Shown: piece after piece, positions 9,297 to 17,507 of the stretch
Layout: every line of letters begins with the position of its first letter
Position numbering within the stretch: the first letter of the stretch is position 1
From: JAVJSU01 sp040219275
GTDB taxonomy: Bacteria; Chloroflexota; Anaerolineae; Aggregatilineales; Phototrophicaceae
Assembly: GCA_040219275.1 (NCBI GenBank)
Contig: JAVJSU010000042.1
Coordinates: forward strand, 124,001 to 188,000
Direction of reading: 5' to 3'
Length of the DNA: 64,000 bases
Made by a program: the position numbers and the translations under genes
Notes under the pieces: generated by a model
What the model was told of the DNA's origin: nothing
What the model saw: the letters and a program-made list of their open reading frames with translations, nothing else
Databases searched by the model: none

Positions 9297-9674
9297 ATGC
9301 GCTATTTGAATATCGTTGAACTTATCATGATTAACGAAGCCCTCATCGGCAAGCAATCGCAATTGCGCGATGTGGATTTGCTGGAAGCGGCGGTGCTCCG
9401 TCCACAGGCGAGTGCGTTCGGTGAGGATGCCTACCCGACCATCGTCGATAAGGCGGCGGCGTTTTTTCATTCGCTGTCGCGCAATCATGCCTTTGTGGAT
9501 GGCAACAAGCGCACCTCTACCGTCGCGCTGATTCTGTTCCTCGAAATGAATGCTTATGACATCACATGGCAACCGGAAGACGCGCTCGAATTCATCCTTG
9601 AGGTGGCGACGGGTGCACACGATGTTAGCGTACTGACCACATGGTTGGGAAATAACGTGGTGGCGCGTGTATGA
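9297..9674 (+). CDS. Doc/Fic-family protein (death-on-curing type), first of a tandem pair
   Basis: A 125-residue protein of the Doc branch of the Fic fold. The active-site motif HAFVDGNKRT is intact at 64-73, with the catalytic histidine His64, and is preceded by the characteristic YPTIVDKAAAF helix. Doc proteins phosphorylate EF-Tu, while classical Fic proteins transfer AMP; the DGNKR form points to the Doc type. Doc toxins are usually paired with a Phd antitoxin encoded just upstream, and none is visible here. The stop overlaps the start of a second Doc gene (ATGA), so the two are co-translated. No good ribosome site precedes the ATG. Confidence 0.85.
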   Translation: MRYLNIVELIMINEALIGKQSQLRDVDLLEAAVLRPQASAFGEDAYPTIVDKAAAFFHSLSRNHAFVDGNKRTSTVALILFLEMNAYDITWQPEDALEFILEVATGAHDVSVLTTWLGNNVVARV

Positions 9675-10051
9675 GCGTGCATTATCTCACCGCCGCTGAT
9701 GTCTATAGCATCAACGAGGAGATCGTCGGGCATCGTCCCTTTGTGCGGGATCGTCATTTGTTGATTTCCGCCGTGAATCGCCCGCAAACCTATGTTTTCG
9801 GTCAGGAAGCCTACCCGACATTGATTGACAAAGCCGCCGCCTTGCTTCATTCCATCGCGGCGCATCATCTCTTCGGCGATGGCAACAAACGCACCGCCCA
9901 ACGTGCCGTCACGCTGTTTCTACAGGAAAATGATTTACAACCCGCGTGGACAGACGAAGAAGCCTACACTTACATTCTGGAAATCGCCAAAAGCCAGCAC
10001 GACGCGGAAGAAGTGGCGGAATGGCTCGCCACGCGCATCAAAGAGGTCTAA
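9671..10051 (+). CDS. Doc/Fic-family protein (death-on-curing type), second of a tandem pair
   Basis: A 126-residue paralogue of the preceding protein. It begins with the YLTAADVYSIN segment typical of Doc and has the motif HLFGDGNKRT at 66-75 (catalytic His66). It overlaps the upstream gene by four bases. Both motifs are complete, so neither copy is obviously dead. One copy may restrain the other, or both may answer to an antitoxin encoded elsewhere; the sequence does not decide. The next gene is the PadR regulator after a 62-base gap containing its operator. Confidence 0.85.
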   Translation: MSVHYLTAADVYSINEEIVGHRPFVRDRHLLISAVNRPQTYVFGQEAYPTLIDKAAALLHSIAAHHLFGDGNKRTAQRAVTLFLQENDLQPAWTDEEAYTYILEIAKSQHDAEEVAEWLATRIKEV

Positions 10052-10069
10052 GAAAATTAAACTATTTAT

Positions 10070-10085
10070 ATGTCAATATTGACAT
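10070..10085. promoter_or_regulatory. PadR-type operator overlapping the padR-like promoter
   Basis: A perfect 16-bp palindrome, ATGTCAATATTGACAT, fits the ATGT-N8-ACAT operator known for PadR-family repressors. It overlaps a -35 box (TTGACA, 10079-10084), so a bound repressor would block RNA polymerase: direct negative autoregulation of the gene at 10114. Confidence 0.75.
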
Positions 10086-10107
10086 GTTAACAAAGAGGTA
10101 GTATACT
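10079..10107 (+). promoter_or_regulatory. Sigma-70-type promoter for the PadR gene, predicted leaderless
   Basis: TTGACA (10079-10084), a 17-base spacer and TATACT (10102-10107) form a near-consensus promoter. A start about 7 bases past the -10 box falls on the ATG at 10114 itself. No Shine-Dalgarno sequence lies at a usable distance from that ATG, which fits a leaderless message. Confidence 0.65.
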
Positions 10108-10113
10108 GTTTTC

Positions 10114-10668
10114 ATGTTGAAATTTATCTTACTCGGATTCTTGAACTATAAGCCGATGACAGGCTACGAACTGAAGAGCATGATGGACGACTCCACAATG
10201 CACTTCTGGCACGCCTATCATAGCCAAATCTATACCACGCTTCGTAAACTAGAGGCTGAGGGTTTGCTTGACTCTGTGCAGGAAGACGGCGACGATAAGC
10301 TAAATCGCCGCACCTATACCATCACCGGTGCGGGACGCGATGAATTGACAGCATGGCTGGATACTACGTTAACCGCGCAAGTGGCAGTAAAAGAAGATTT
10401 GCTGGTTCGATTGTTTTTCTCTGCATTGCGGGATAAAGATGCCGTATTGACAGAGCTACGATTACAGCGCCAGTTACATGAGCAAAAGTTGGAGTATTAT
10501 CACAACTTATCAGCCGATTCTATGAACCTTCTGGGTGACGAAGCCGAACTTGAACTTGTCGCGCCACAAATTCCGTTTTGGACGGCGACATTGCGTTTTG
10601 GTGTCGGTTATGAGCAGATGTATTTGCAATGGCTGGATGATACCATACAGATGATTGAAGAGCTTTAA
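10114..10668 (+). CDS. PadR-family transcriptional regulator
   Basis: A 184-residue repressor. The N-terminal winged helix (about 1-80) carries the family signature LLGFLNYKPMTGYELK and a wing with RRTYTIT near 65-72; the C-terminal helical part (about 90-180) is the dimerisation region (Vir_act_alpha_C type). PadR proteins usually repress their own gene and an adjacent transporter or stress gene until a small ligand binds. The same ATGT-N8-ACAT operator lies before this gene and before the next gene (10727), so it very likely controls both. The start is fixed by homology of the first residues. Confidence 0.93.
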   Translation: MLKFILLGFLNYKPMTGYELKSMMDDSTMHFWHAYHSQIYTTLRKLEAEGLLDSVQEDGDDKLNRRTYTITGAGRDELTAWLDTTLTAQVAVKEDLLVRLFFSALRDKDAVLTELRLQRQLHEQKLEYYHNLSADSMNLLGDEAELELVAPQIPFWTATLRFGVGYEQMYLQWLDDTIQMIEEL

Positions 10669-10682
10669 ATAAGTTCTTCTAT

Positions 10683-10698
10683 ATGTCAATTTTTACAT
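10683..10698. promoter_or_regulatory. Second PadR-type operator
   Basis: ATGTCAATTTTTACAT keeps the ATGT-N8-ACAT outer half-sites and the CAAT of the first operator while the right inner half is degenerate. It lies 29 bases before the small membrane protein gene, which makes that gene a likely PadR target with somewhat weaker binding. Confidence 0.65.
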
Positions 10699-10726
10699 GT
10701 TTAAATTATCATAATGAGGTGAGGTC

Positions 10727-11137
10727 ATGAGTGACGAAGCAAGATTGGCTGTAGGGATTATTCTGTTGACCGTTCCGACGATTGAGTATGGGGGCTATTT
10801 TTTGCTCTCGCTCTATATGAAACCGGCAGATGGGTTTAGCAACTTACAATTAAGCATGTTCCGTGCGGGTCATGCCCACGCGGGTGTGATTGTGATACTG
10901 AGCTTAGTGCTTCAGCTATTCGTGGATAGCGCGGACTTATCGTCATCGTTAGCGTGGTTTGTTCGTATTGGTGCGCCACTCTCTGCCATCTTGATTTCGG
11001 CTGGCTTTTTTGCCTCTGTGCGCTCGTCTGAGCAAACGCGACCCGACGGTTTAATTCGCATCGTATATGCGGGTGCATTGTTGCTGATGGCTTCGCTAGT
11101 TGTGTTGGGTGTAGGCTTGATTGGAACTGTACTCTAA
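10727..11137 (+). CDS. Small four-helix membrane protein, PadR-linked
   Basis: A 136-residue protein with four predicted membrane helices (about 8-28, 47-66, 75-95 and 110-133). A conserved-looking FRAGHAHAG segment at the start of the second helix has two histidines, which could bind metal or haem. No family can be named with confidence. A strong GAGGTGAGG ribosome site precedes the ATG, and a PadR operator lies just upstream, so it is probably induced together with the regulator by the same signal. A role in coping with the regulator's ligand is inference. Confidence 0.8.
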   Translation: MSDEARLAVGIILLTVPTIEYGGYFLLSLYMKPADGFSNLQLSMFRAGHAHAGVIVILSLVLQLFVDSADLSSSLAWFVRIGAPLSAILISAGFFASVRSSEQTRPDGLIRIVYAGALLLMASLVVLGVGLIGTVL

Positions 11138-11146
11138 GTGAAAGCG

Positions 11147-11183
11147 GTCGGAGGTCGTATGGTAAATAAATACGACCTCCGAC
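11147..11183. terminator. Long hairpin between convergent genes
   Basis: A perfect 14-bp stem (GTCGGAGGTCGTAT at 11147-11160, its complement at 11170-11183) with a 9-base loop separates the end of the PadR-linked gene from the end of the opposing secreted-protein gene. It has no T run on either strand, so it may block both transcripts or stabilise RNA ends rather than act as a classical terminator. Confidence 0.6.
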
Positions 11184-11192
11184 ACCCTCAGC

Positions 11193-12434
11193 TTACGGCG
11201 TGAAATCCACCACCTGAATCAGCGCCGAATATGTGCCTACGTTGTCCTCGAAGAAATTATCATTCGCGCCGAGATACAATACCCCATCCGTGCGTGCGGT
11301 AAATACACCACCCGACCCGACCACAAACGGCTGATCGTCCTCGCCGACCCGACCCAATAAAATCATGCTGGTCGTCTCGGTCAGGGAGCATGTCCCCCAT
11401 TCTGGCAACGTCCGGCAACGACAATCCCAATCGCCACGTCCGGCGGCGGCGCAATCCTGCGGGGTATGCCCTGTGGGGGATGACCACGGCAATTCATCAG
11501 CGGTTTTGACCAATTCAGACGCGATAATGGTGAACGATTGACCTGCCGTCAGTTCAATTCCGGTATCCGTCCATCGTTCCAGACTATCCACTTCGACGAC
11601 ATCCACAAACAGACTGATCGGCACGAATTGTAAATTATCGGTGATGATCAGAATGGGTAGCGACGGCGCAGACACGACGATTAAGCCCGTATCGCCACCG
11701 AGGACGATCACGGTTTGTTCCCCGCTGACGACAACCTGCGTTTCTCCGCCTGCGGTCACGGTAGCCGAGCCATCAATCACGACGACGGTCATGCTATCAT
11801 TGGCAACCGCGTCCACAAGGATCGTCGTCTGCGTATCCATGCCAATTTCCGCGCCATTGACAATAATTTCTAGCCCATCCGCTTCGGATTGCAGGATAAA
11901 TTTGTTGGGCGCACCCGCACAAGAGGGTTCATCGCCGCTGGTTTCCACCACAAATGCGCCATCAAACGAAGACACTTCATCGCTGATATTTTGTAGCGTC
12001 ACATCGCCCATCAACACAAGCCGTGGATTTTCATTCGCCATCGCCTCATCTGAGTCTGCTTCTGGCGTGGCTTCGGTAGACTCATCCATCGCTGGCGAGG
12101 TATTGACCACCGCAATGCCCCATTCGCCCGTTTCCACATTGACGGGCGACGTGTGAATACTAGCCACATCATCGAGCGAAACTTGATCGCCCGGTGCGCT
12201 GAATGTGAGATCAACGCCAGCCATCGCTTCCGCTTCTACGGTGGGATGGGCATAACAGACGCTATTGCCCGCCACCATACTGCATTGTTCGTCAATCGAC
12301 GCAACAGCCGCAATCACCAGCGTGGCGCACTCCTCATCAACAATATCCTGCGCGGTGAGCGTAACGGCGACGGCGGTGAGCATCAACAACAGCACAACCA
12401 ACATAATTACCTGTATTTTACGATTAGACAGCAT
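11193..12434 (-). CDS. Secreted protein with FecR-like region and PA-IL/LecA-like C-terminus
   Basis: A 413-residue exported protein starting at the ATG with an AAGGG ribosome site; the longer upstream frame adds only 10 residues. A signal peptide or anchor lies at about 5-30. The middle (about 175-260) has repeated short beta strands of the type seen in FecR domains (IIVNGAEIG, VVIDGSATVTAGG). The last 120 residues, ending in a segment with GVLYLGANDNFFEDN, resemble the PA-IL/LecA-like carbohydrate-binding fold. A CRCRTLPEWGTC stretch near 335-350 may form disulphides. Function unknown; surface ligand binding is an inference. Confidence 0.65.
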   Translation of the reverse strand: MLSNRKIQVIMLVVLLLMLTAVAVTLTAQDIVDEECATLVIAAVASIDEQCSMVAGNSVCYAHPTVEAEAMAGVDLTFSAPGDQVSLDDVASIHTSPVNVETGEWGIAVVNTSPAMDESTEATPEADSDEAMANENPRLVLMGDVTLQNISDEVSSFDGAFVVETSGDEPSCAGAPNKFILQSEADGLEIIVNGAEIGMDTQTTILVDAVANDSMTVVVIDGSATVTAGGETQVVVSGEQTVIVLGGDTGLIVVSAPSLPILIITDNLQFVPISLFVDVVEVDSLERWTDTGIELTAGQSFTIIASELVKTADELPWSSPTGHTPQDCAAAGRGDWDCRCRTLPEWGTCSLTETTSMILLGRVGEDDQPFVVGSGGVFTARTDGVLYLGANDNFFEDNVGTYSALIQVVDFTP

Positions 12435-12954
12435 GAATAAACCCTTCGATAACGTAAATGACAAAACTTGGCGGTTTATTTTTTAGGAGAGTACGTTGTA
12501 AGAAGATATTAGCCTAAAGTATACAGGTAAAGGCATCATCGGGCAGTAGGTCATTTGGGGGAGTGGGTTCGGTGTTTATTCTAACGTTACTGATATTAAA
12601 TACCCATGACACCAAATATGCTTTGCGTTATGAAAGGGCAATTTATCTCAACCTCTTACGTTTTGTAAGACATTCATTTCCTGTTTCGCTTATTCACGTT
12701 TGTATATTGAATGCAACAACCTATGTTCCATTATCGCTCCGGGCTAAACGTAAAGCGATAGATCATCAAGCCACCTCAAAATAAACAGGTGACTGTAGGG
12801 GCGACCTGCTAGGTCGCCCACGAATTTTCGTACACGATTAAATTTTTTAGGTGCATTAACCGCCGGCGAACTTCCACATTAAACATGAAAAATTTGCCAT
12901 GCGCGTTACAATCTGTGGTTGATCGTTAGATTTAAGCACATGACAGGGAAACCT
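12435..12954. other. Intergenic region between divergent genes
   Basis: About 520 bases between a reverse-strand secreted protein and the forward amidase. Short frames here lack start signals and resemble no protein. The only structure seen is a 9-bp perfect hairpin (GGGCGACCT at 12799-12807, complement at 12811-12819) with a three-base loop. No clear promoter could be chosen. Confidence 0.5.
12799..12819. repeat. Intergenic hairpin GGGCGACCT
   Basis: A tight inverted repeat with a GCT loop in an otherwise AT-rich region. It is not followed by a T run, so a terminator is unlikely; no second copy was found in the window. Confidence 0.45.
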
Positions 12955-14631
12955 ATGTTGAAATTGTTATCGTCATTACTCGTTACTTTGATGATTATGA
13001 CCTTTGCCAATGCAGAGAGTCCCCAAACCGCAGAAACACCCGAAGCGGATACACCCGATGGCGAAGACACCCCACAAGAACGCCAATATCGGCAGGGCAC
13101 ACCACCCGGTCCCTTGCGCCCGCTGGATTTCACGCCCTTTGAATCCGCGCTCAACGCCCTCACAGCAGAGCGCATCGCCGCGCTTGATGAACTCGTGATC
13201 GAGGCGACAGTCGAAACGTTACAGGGCGCGTTTGATAACGGCACGCTCACCGTTGAGGAACTCGTCACCTATTACATGCACCGCATCCGCCGCTATGATG
13301 TCGATGGCTTCCGTTCGATTAGCGAATTGAACCCCGACGCGCTGACGATTGCACGGGAATTAGACGCACGACGCGCCAACGGGCAAGCAGACGGCGCGTT
13401 ATTCGGCATTCCCGTCATCGTCAAGGACAACATCGCTACCGGCGACGCGATGCACAACACCGCCGGAGCCGCCGCCATGCGCGAAGCACACTCCCCGCGG
13501 GATGCCTTTATCGTGGCGCGGTTGCGTACTTCCGGCGCGGTGATTCTGGCGAAAGCGAATCTCTCCGAGTGGGCATATTTTATGTTCGAGAACGGACCAA
13601 GTGGCTATTCAACGCTCGGCGGGCAAGTTGTGAATGCCTATGATCCGGCAGTTGATCCGTTCGGGTCGAGCACAGGGTCGGCGGTGGGGACAGCGGCAAA
13701 TCTGGCGACCCTCAGCATCGGCACGGAAACAGCGGGTTCGGTCATTGCGCCCGCCGCCCGCACTTCTACCGTTGGCATTCATCCGAGCATTGGCTTGCTC
13801 AGTCGTGATCTGATTATCCCCCTGACCGATCAACTCGATACCGCCGGACCGATCACGCGCACGGTGAGCGATGCCGCGCTGATGTTGACGATCATGATGG
13901 GCGTGGACGAAAACGACCCCATGACCCAGCAAACCGCGCCCCTCGCCGATGCGGATTTCACGCAATTTTTAGACCCGAATGCGCTCGTTGGGCGGCGAGT
14001 CGGCATTGTCGTGCGTGATCCTGAAAAATCCTTCGAGGATGCCATCGCGGAAATCCACATGACCGATGCCGTCAATGCGTTGCGTCTCGCTGGCGCGGAA
14101 GTGTTGATTGTCCGTACTGCGGGCGAAGAGGCACTGGACATCACCTATGAACAATTTGCCAGTTTGCTCCACAACGGGATGCGCTTTGGTATGGCGGCAT
14201 ATCTCGCACAGACCGAAAGCGCCGGAATCACATCTATGGCGGATGTGGCGACCTTCAATAACAATGATCCCGACCAATACGCCTTTTATGGGCAGGAGCA
14301 CATCGTCGCGGCGGCGGAAAGTTCGCTGACTGAAGCGGAATATCTGGCGCTGGCGGAAACCATGCGCGGCAATGCACGGCGCTATATCCGCGATATGTAT
14401 GCGGATAACGATATTGACGTGCTGGTGACGGTGGATAATAGCTTTTCGTTCGTTTATGCGGTGGCAGGCTATCCGGCGATCACCGTTCCCGCCGGATTTG
14501 TCGAAACACGTCCCATCGGCTTGACCTTTGTCGGTGGCGATTATCTGACGGATGCGACGATCATCGGCTATGCTTATGCTTTTGAGGTCAATTCACTGTC
14601 TCGTCGTCCGCCCGCATCTGCGAGTGAATAA
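12955..14631 (+). CDS. Exported amidase (amidase signature family)
   Basis: A 558-residue protein: signal peptide (about 1-19), a Thr/Pro/Asp-rich spacer to about 50, then an amidase-signature domain. Visible catalytic elements are the Lys of IVKDNI, the cis-serine region GSSTGSAVG, and the nucleophile region TETAGSVIAP. Family members hydrolyse amides such as peptide or aryl amides; the exported form points to an extracellular substrate. The ATG at 12955 has AGGGA in front; in-frame starts up to 36 bases upstream are possible. It is followed after 3 bases by a phosphatase and then a Nudix hydrolase, likely one transcript. Confidence 0.9.
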   Translation: MLKLLSSLLVTLMIMTFANAESPQTAETPEADTPDGEDTPQERQYRQGTPPGPLRPLDFTPFESALNALTAERIAALDELVIEATVETLQGAFDNGTLTVEELVTYYMHRIRRYDVDGFRSISELNPDALTIARELDARRANGQADGALFGIPVIVKDNIATGDAMHNTAGAAAMREAHSPRDAFIVARLRTSGAVILAKANLSEWAYFMFENGPSGYSTLGGQVVNAYDPAVDPFGSSTGSAVGTAANLATLSIGTETAGSVIAPAARTSTVGIHPSIGLLSRDLIIPLTDQLDTAGPITRTVSDAALMLTIMMGVDENDPMTQQTAPLADADFTQFLDPNALVGRRVGIVVRDPEKSFEDAIAEIHMTDAVNALRLAGAEVLIVRTAGEEALDITYEQFASLLHNGMRFGMAAYLAQTESAGITSMADVATFNNNDPDQYAFYGQEHIVAAAESSLTEAEYLALAETMRGNARRYIRDMYADNDIDVLVTVDNSFSFVYAVAGYPAITVPAGFVETRPIGLTFVGGDYLTDATIIGYAYAFEVNSLSRRPPASASE

Positions 14632-14634
14632 TTT

Positions 14635-15321
14635 ATGAAAACATTGATTATCGGCGATATTCACGGCTGTCATGATGAATTATTGGCGCTGTTGGATAAA
14701 GCAGGCATGGCAGAAGACGACCCGATTATCGCGCTCGGTGATCTGGTCAATCGTGGACCGCACAGCGACAAAACGCTCGACTTTTTCCGACAAAACGCCA
14801 TCCCGAATTTACAGAGCATCATGGGCAATCACGAACAGCGCCACATTCAGGCGATACTCGGTGAAACGCGCCCGACGGTATCGACCCTGTATACGCGTTG
14901 GCAATTGGGCGATGCCTATAACGAAGCTGTCGCCTATATGGAAAGTCTGCCCGCCTATCTTGATCTGCCGGATGCGCTGATCGTCCATGCCTATTTTGAA
15001 CCGAATGTCGCGCTAGAAGATCAGAACCCTGATGTGCTCATCGGTGGCAAGGGTGCAGAAACCTATCTGCGTGAGCGTTATGATCGCCCGTGGTATGAGT
15101 ATTATGACGGCGATAAACCGCTCATCGTCGGGCATCGGGATTGGACAGGGACGATGCAACCCTTCATCCACAGAGAGCGCGTGTATGGGATTGATACGCG
15201 CTGTGTCTATGGCGGATCATTGACGGGGATGATTCTGCCGGATATGACCTTTGTCTCTGTGCCTGCCAAACGTGACCATTTCGCAAAATTCCGCAAACGT
15301 TATGTCAATGATGCGGACTGA
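14635..15321 (+). CDS. PPP-type metallophosphatase (serine/threonine phosphatase or ApaH-like)
   Basis: A 228-residue enzyme with all metal-binding blocks of the PPP superfamily: GDIHG at 7-11, GDLVNRG at 35-41 and GNHE at 64-67, then a later VHA segment, GHRD, and GIDTRCVYGG near the end. Such proteins dephosphorylate phosphoserine/threonine or cleave diadenosine polyphosphates with two metal ions. Without partner information the two cannot be told apart. It begins 3 bases after the amidase stop and is followed 23 bases later by a Nudix hydrolase, so it is probably co-transcribed. A nucleotide-polyphosphate role beside a Nudix enzyme is plausible but unproven. Confidence 0.88.
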   Translation: MKTLIIGDIHGCHDELLALLDKAGMAEDDPIIALGDLVNRGPHSDKTLDFFRQNAIPNLQSIMGNHEQRHIQAILGETRPTVSTLYTRWQLGDAYNEAVAYMESLPAYLDLPDALIVHAYFEPNVALEDQNPDVLIGGKGAETYLRERYDRPWYEYYDGDKPLIVGHRDWTGTMQPFIHRERVYGIDTRCVYGGSLTGMILPDMTFVSVPAKRDHFAKFRKRYVNDAD

Positions 15322-15344
15322 CCGACTATAGGGAGAGGCTACAA

Positions 15345-15869
15345 ATGGCGAAAAAACAGCTATGTGGCGATAAGTGGATCAGCTTGTGGCAGGACGATTC
15401 CGGCACACTGATTGTAAAAATGGATGATGGCGTGACCATTGTTCCGGTTAACGCAAAGGGTGAAGTGTTGCTCATCAGCGAACCGTCTGTCGCCTATGAC
15501 GGATTGCGCTCGTTATTATTGCCTGCTGGTGCGCTCGAACCGGATGAAGACCCTGCCGATAGTGCGAACCGCGAACTTCAAGAAGAAATCGGCTATAAAG
15601 CCAATCGCCTTGATTCGCTCGGCATAATTTATTCATCCATCAAATACGTGGATGAGAAATTTCATGTGTATCTGGCGCGTGATCTCGAAGTGAGTTTTCT
15701 CGAAGGCGACGAACCCGATGGTTGGATTGAAGCGCAAACGCCCGTGCCACTCAGCGACATCGAAACACTAATCGCTGACGGGAAATTGCTCAACGCATCA
15801 ACGATTGCGGCGTTGTTCCTCGCTCGCAACTTCATCGACAAAGAAAACGCATTAAGACAAGAGAAATAG
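15345..15869 (+). CDS. Nudix hydrolase (ADP-ribose pyrophosphatase-like)
   Basis: A 174-residue protein with a complete Nudix box at 62-84: G62, E68, then REL-QEE-IG with R76, E77, E80 and E81. The layout, a beta-rich N-terminal part followed by the box and an acidic C-terminal part, fits the ADP-ribose pyrophosphatase subgroup, which hydrolyses nucleoside diphosphate derivatives in the cytoplasm. It closes the amidase-phosphatase-Nudix run and ends in a hairpin just after its stop. Substrate choice is inference. Confidence 0.9.
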   Translation: MAKKQLCGDKWISLWQDDSGTLIVKMDDGVTIVPVNAKGEVLLISEPSVAYDGLRSLLLPAGALEPDEDPADSANRELQEEIGYKANRLDSLGIIYSSIKYVDEKFHVYLARDLEVSFLEGDEPDGWIEAQTPVPLSDIETLIADGKLLNASTIAALFLARNFIDKENALRQEK

Positions 15870-15893
15870 AGGCGCAAACTTGTTGCGCCTCTA
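15867..15893. terminator. Hairpin after the Nudix gene
   Basis: A perfect 11-bp inverted repeat (TAGAGGCGCAA at 15867-15877, complement at 15883-15893) overlaps the Nudix stop codon region. It lacks a T run on either strand; it separates convergent genes and may end both transcripts. Confidence 0.55.
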
Positions 15894-15921
15894 CAACAAA
15901 TATCTTGTTATGCGTGAGCGT

Positions 15922-16959
15922 TTAATACACCGGCACCGAGTTCAAATTACCGCGCACGCTGACGTAAGGTGCATAAATCCAGCCGACGCGCCCTTCATAG
16001 CGCACGAGGAACCAGAAATTGCGCCCACCCTGCACCGTGCGACCCACCAATTGCGCCTCTGCACCCCACGGAATTTGCGGGAGATCGGCAATACGTGCGG
16101 AACGGATGCTGGGTCTGCGCCGGAAGTTCATGATGGCACGCGTCACGGCGACCACGCCAATATCCGGCGGATTGCTAAGGTTATCAAACACAGAGCCTTC
16201 TAGCGGGGGTGTGCCGTTGGTCACGGTCAGATAGCGCCCTGAAGTCCATCCCTCGCGTTCACCTGTATTGACCCTGTACCATGTATAGCCGCCACCTTCG
16301 TCTTCGTTGCGGGCAAGCACCTGATAGGCAATATCAGGACGCAACACACTGACGTACGATGCGCCGAGATACGGTCCGGTACGAAGCGCCAACCCGCGCA
16401 CATTCACCACGTTGCCTTGCGGTCCAACCGGTCCCGGTGTGGCGGTGGGTGCGCCCGGTGTACCACCGACTGCGCCCTGCTGTACCCATTGCAATTGCAT
16501 TATTGCCACTTGTGAGATTTCCACAAGTCGCACTTCGACGCTGTAATTATTGGCGCTCGTGAAGCTAGCAGAAAAGGTATACGTCCCCGGCACCGTCGGT
16601 TGGGTGACCGGCACACCGCCGATTAACACCGTCGCTTGATCGTCAATCGTCATGGTGAAATCATAAATACCGGCGTTGAAGAATTGGGACGAGGTAAAGC
16701 GCACCGAGAAGTTATCCTGCTGAACTGCGCCTAATGGGTTATTATTGCCATCCGTTGGCACAGTTTGCCAATTCAGATTCAAGCCGTTCGGATAGCTGGC
16801 TGTTGCCACTACCGGATCAGTAAACGAGATATTGTTATAAAATTGCGCTTGCCAATTCGTGCCGAATGTCTGCGCGGAAGTCCGTTCGATGCTGAGGGTG
16901 AATAAGCCCAACATAAGCAATAACGGTATAAACAGGTAGATCAAGTTTTTCATTTTCAT
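15922..16959 (-). CDS. Secreted protein with PA14-like and two SH3 domains
   Basis: A 345-residue protein with a signal peptide (about 1-29), then a PA14-like beta-sandwich at about 33-155 (WQAQFYNN start, later YDFTMTIDDQATVLIGG). A short Gly/Thr/Pro linker follows, then two bacterial SH3 domains (about 185-250 and 270-340), each with a W-x-R or W-F pattern and a closing GW segment. PA14 modules bind sugars and SH3b domains bind cell-wall peptides, so the protein likely sits in the envelope. The gene converges on the Nudix gene. No catalytic domain was seen. Confidence 0.82.
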   Translation of the reverse strand: MKMKNLIYLFIPLLLMLGLFTLSIERTSAQTFGTNWQAQFYNNISFTDPVVATASYPNGLNLNWQTVPTDGNNNPLGAVQQDNFSVRFTSSQFFNAGIYDFTMTIDDQATVLIGGVPVTQPTVPGTYTFSASFTSANNYSVEVRLVEISQVAIMQLQWVQQGAVGGTPGAPTATPGPVGPQGNVVNVRGLALRTGPYLGASYVSVLRPDIAYQVLARNEDEGGGYTWYRVNTGEREGWTSGRYLTVTNGTPPLEGSVFDNLSNPPDIGVVAVTRAIMNFRRRPSIRSARIADLPQIPWGAEAQLVGRTVQGGRNFWFLVRYEGRVGWIYAPYVSVRGNLNSVPVY

Positions 16960-17092
16960 AGTAGCATCCCCTCATGCTTCATTAATTTTGGGATCATCTG
17001 CAACTCTCTAATAAGGTGTTACGTATAATAAGTATACCTAGAAGAAATCAGGAACGCACAACGTTCCCCATACGAATTAGGAGATATGTCTC

Positions 17093-17446
17093 ATGTCAGA
17101 CGAAAATCAGACCAACGAAACAAATGGTAAGCGCACAATTTCGGAAGAATTAGAGGTTGCCGGTAACCAATTAGTGGATCGCGTGAAGGAAATTGTTCAG
17201 CAAGGTAACGTTCGGCGCGTCGTCATCAAGACCGCCGATGACCGCGAATTACTGAACACCACCCTGACCGTCGGCACATTAGCGGGCGGTGCATTCGCCT
17301 TGCTCGGTGGCTTGCCCTTTGCTCTGCTCGGTGTGATCGCGGCGACAGTTGCCCGCGTCAAAATTGAAATTATCCGTGAGCTAAATGATGGTGATGTTCT
17401 GCCGGATGATGGCAAGCGCAAAATCGAAATCAGCGACGACGAATAA
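17093..17446 (+). CDS. DUF4342 protein
   Basis: A 117-residue protein. A polar N-terminus is followed by the DUF4342 pattern: LVDRVKEIVQQGNVRRVVIK at about 24-44, then a hydrophobic helix-rich segment (GTLAGGAFALLGGLPFALLG) at about 63-83, then a charged C-terminus. The function of the family is unknown. The ATG has AGGAGA upstream. It is followed by a terminator and converges on a secreted NTF2-like protein. Confidence 0.85.
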   Translation: MSDENQTNETNGKRTISEELEVAGNQLVDRVKEIVQQGNVRRVVIKTADDRELLNTTLTVGTLAGGAFALLGGLPFALLGVIAATVARVKIEIIRELNDGDVLPDDGKRKIEISDDE

Positions 17447-17472
17447 TCACGCTTGATAGCGAAATAGATACG

Positions 17473-17507
17473 AACAGGCGCGTTGATGATGAGTCAATGC
17501 GCCTGTT
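17473..17507 (+). terminator. Terminator between convergent genes
   Basis: AACAGGCGC (17473-17481) pairs with GCGCCTGTT (17499-17507), followed by TTATT. It ends the DUF4342 transcript; it abuts the stop of the opposite gene. Confidence 0.7.

Noticed and set aside
12563..12784. Forward open frame of 73 codons upstream of the amidase
   Set aside because: Starts at an unsupported codon, lacks a ribosome site, and its translation has no domain-like pattern.
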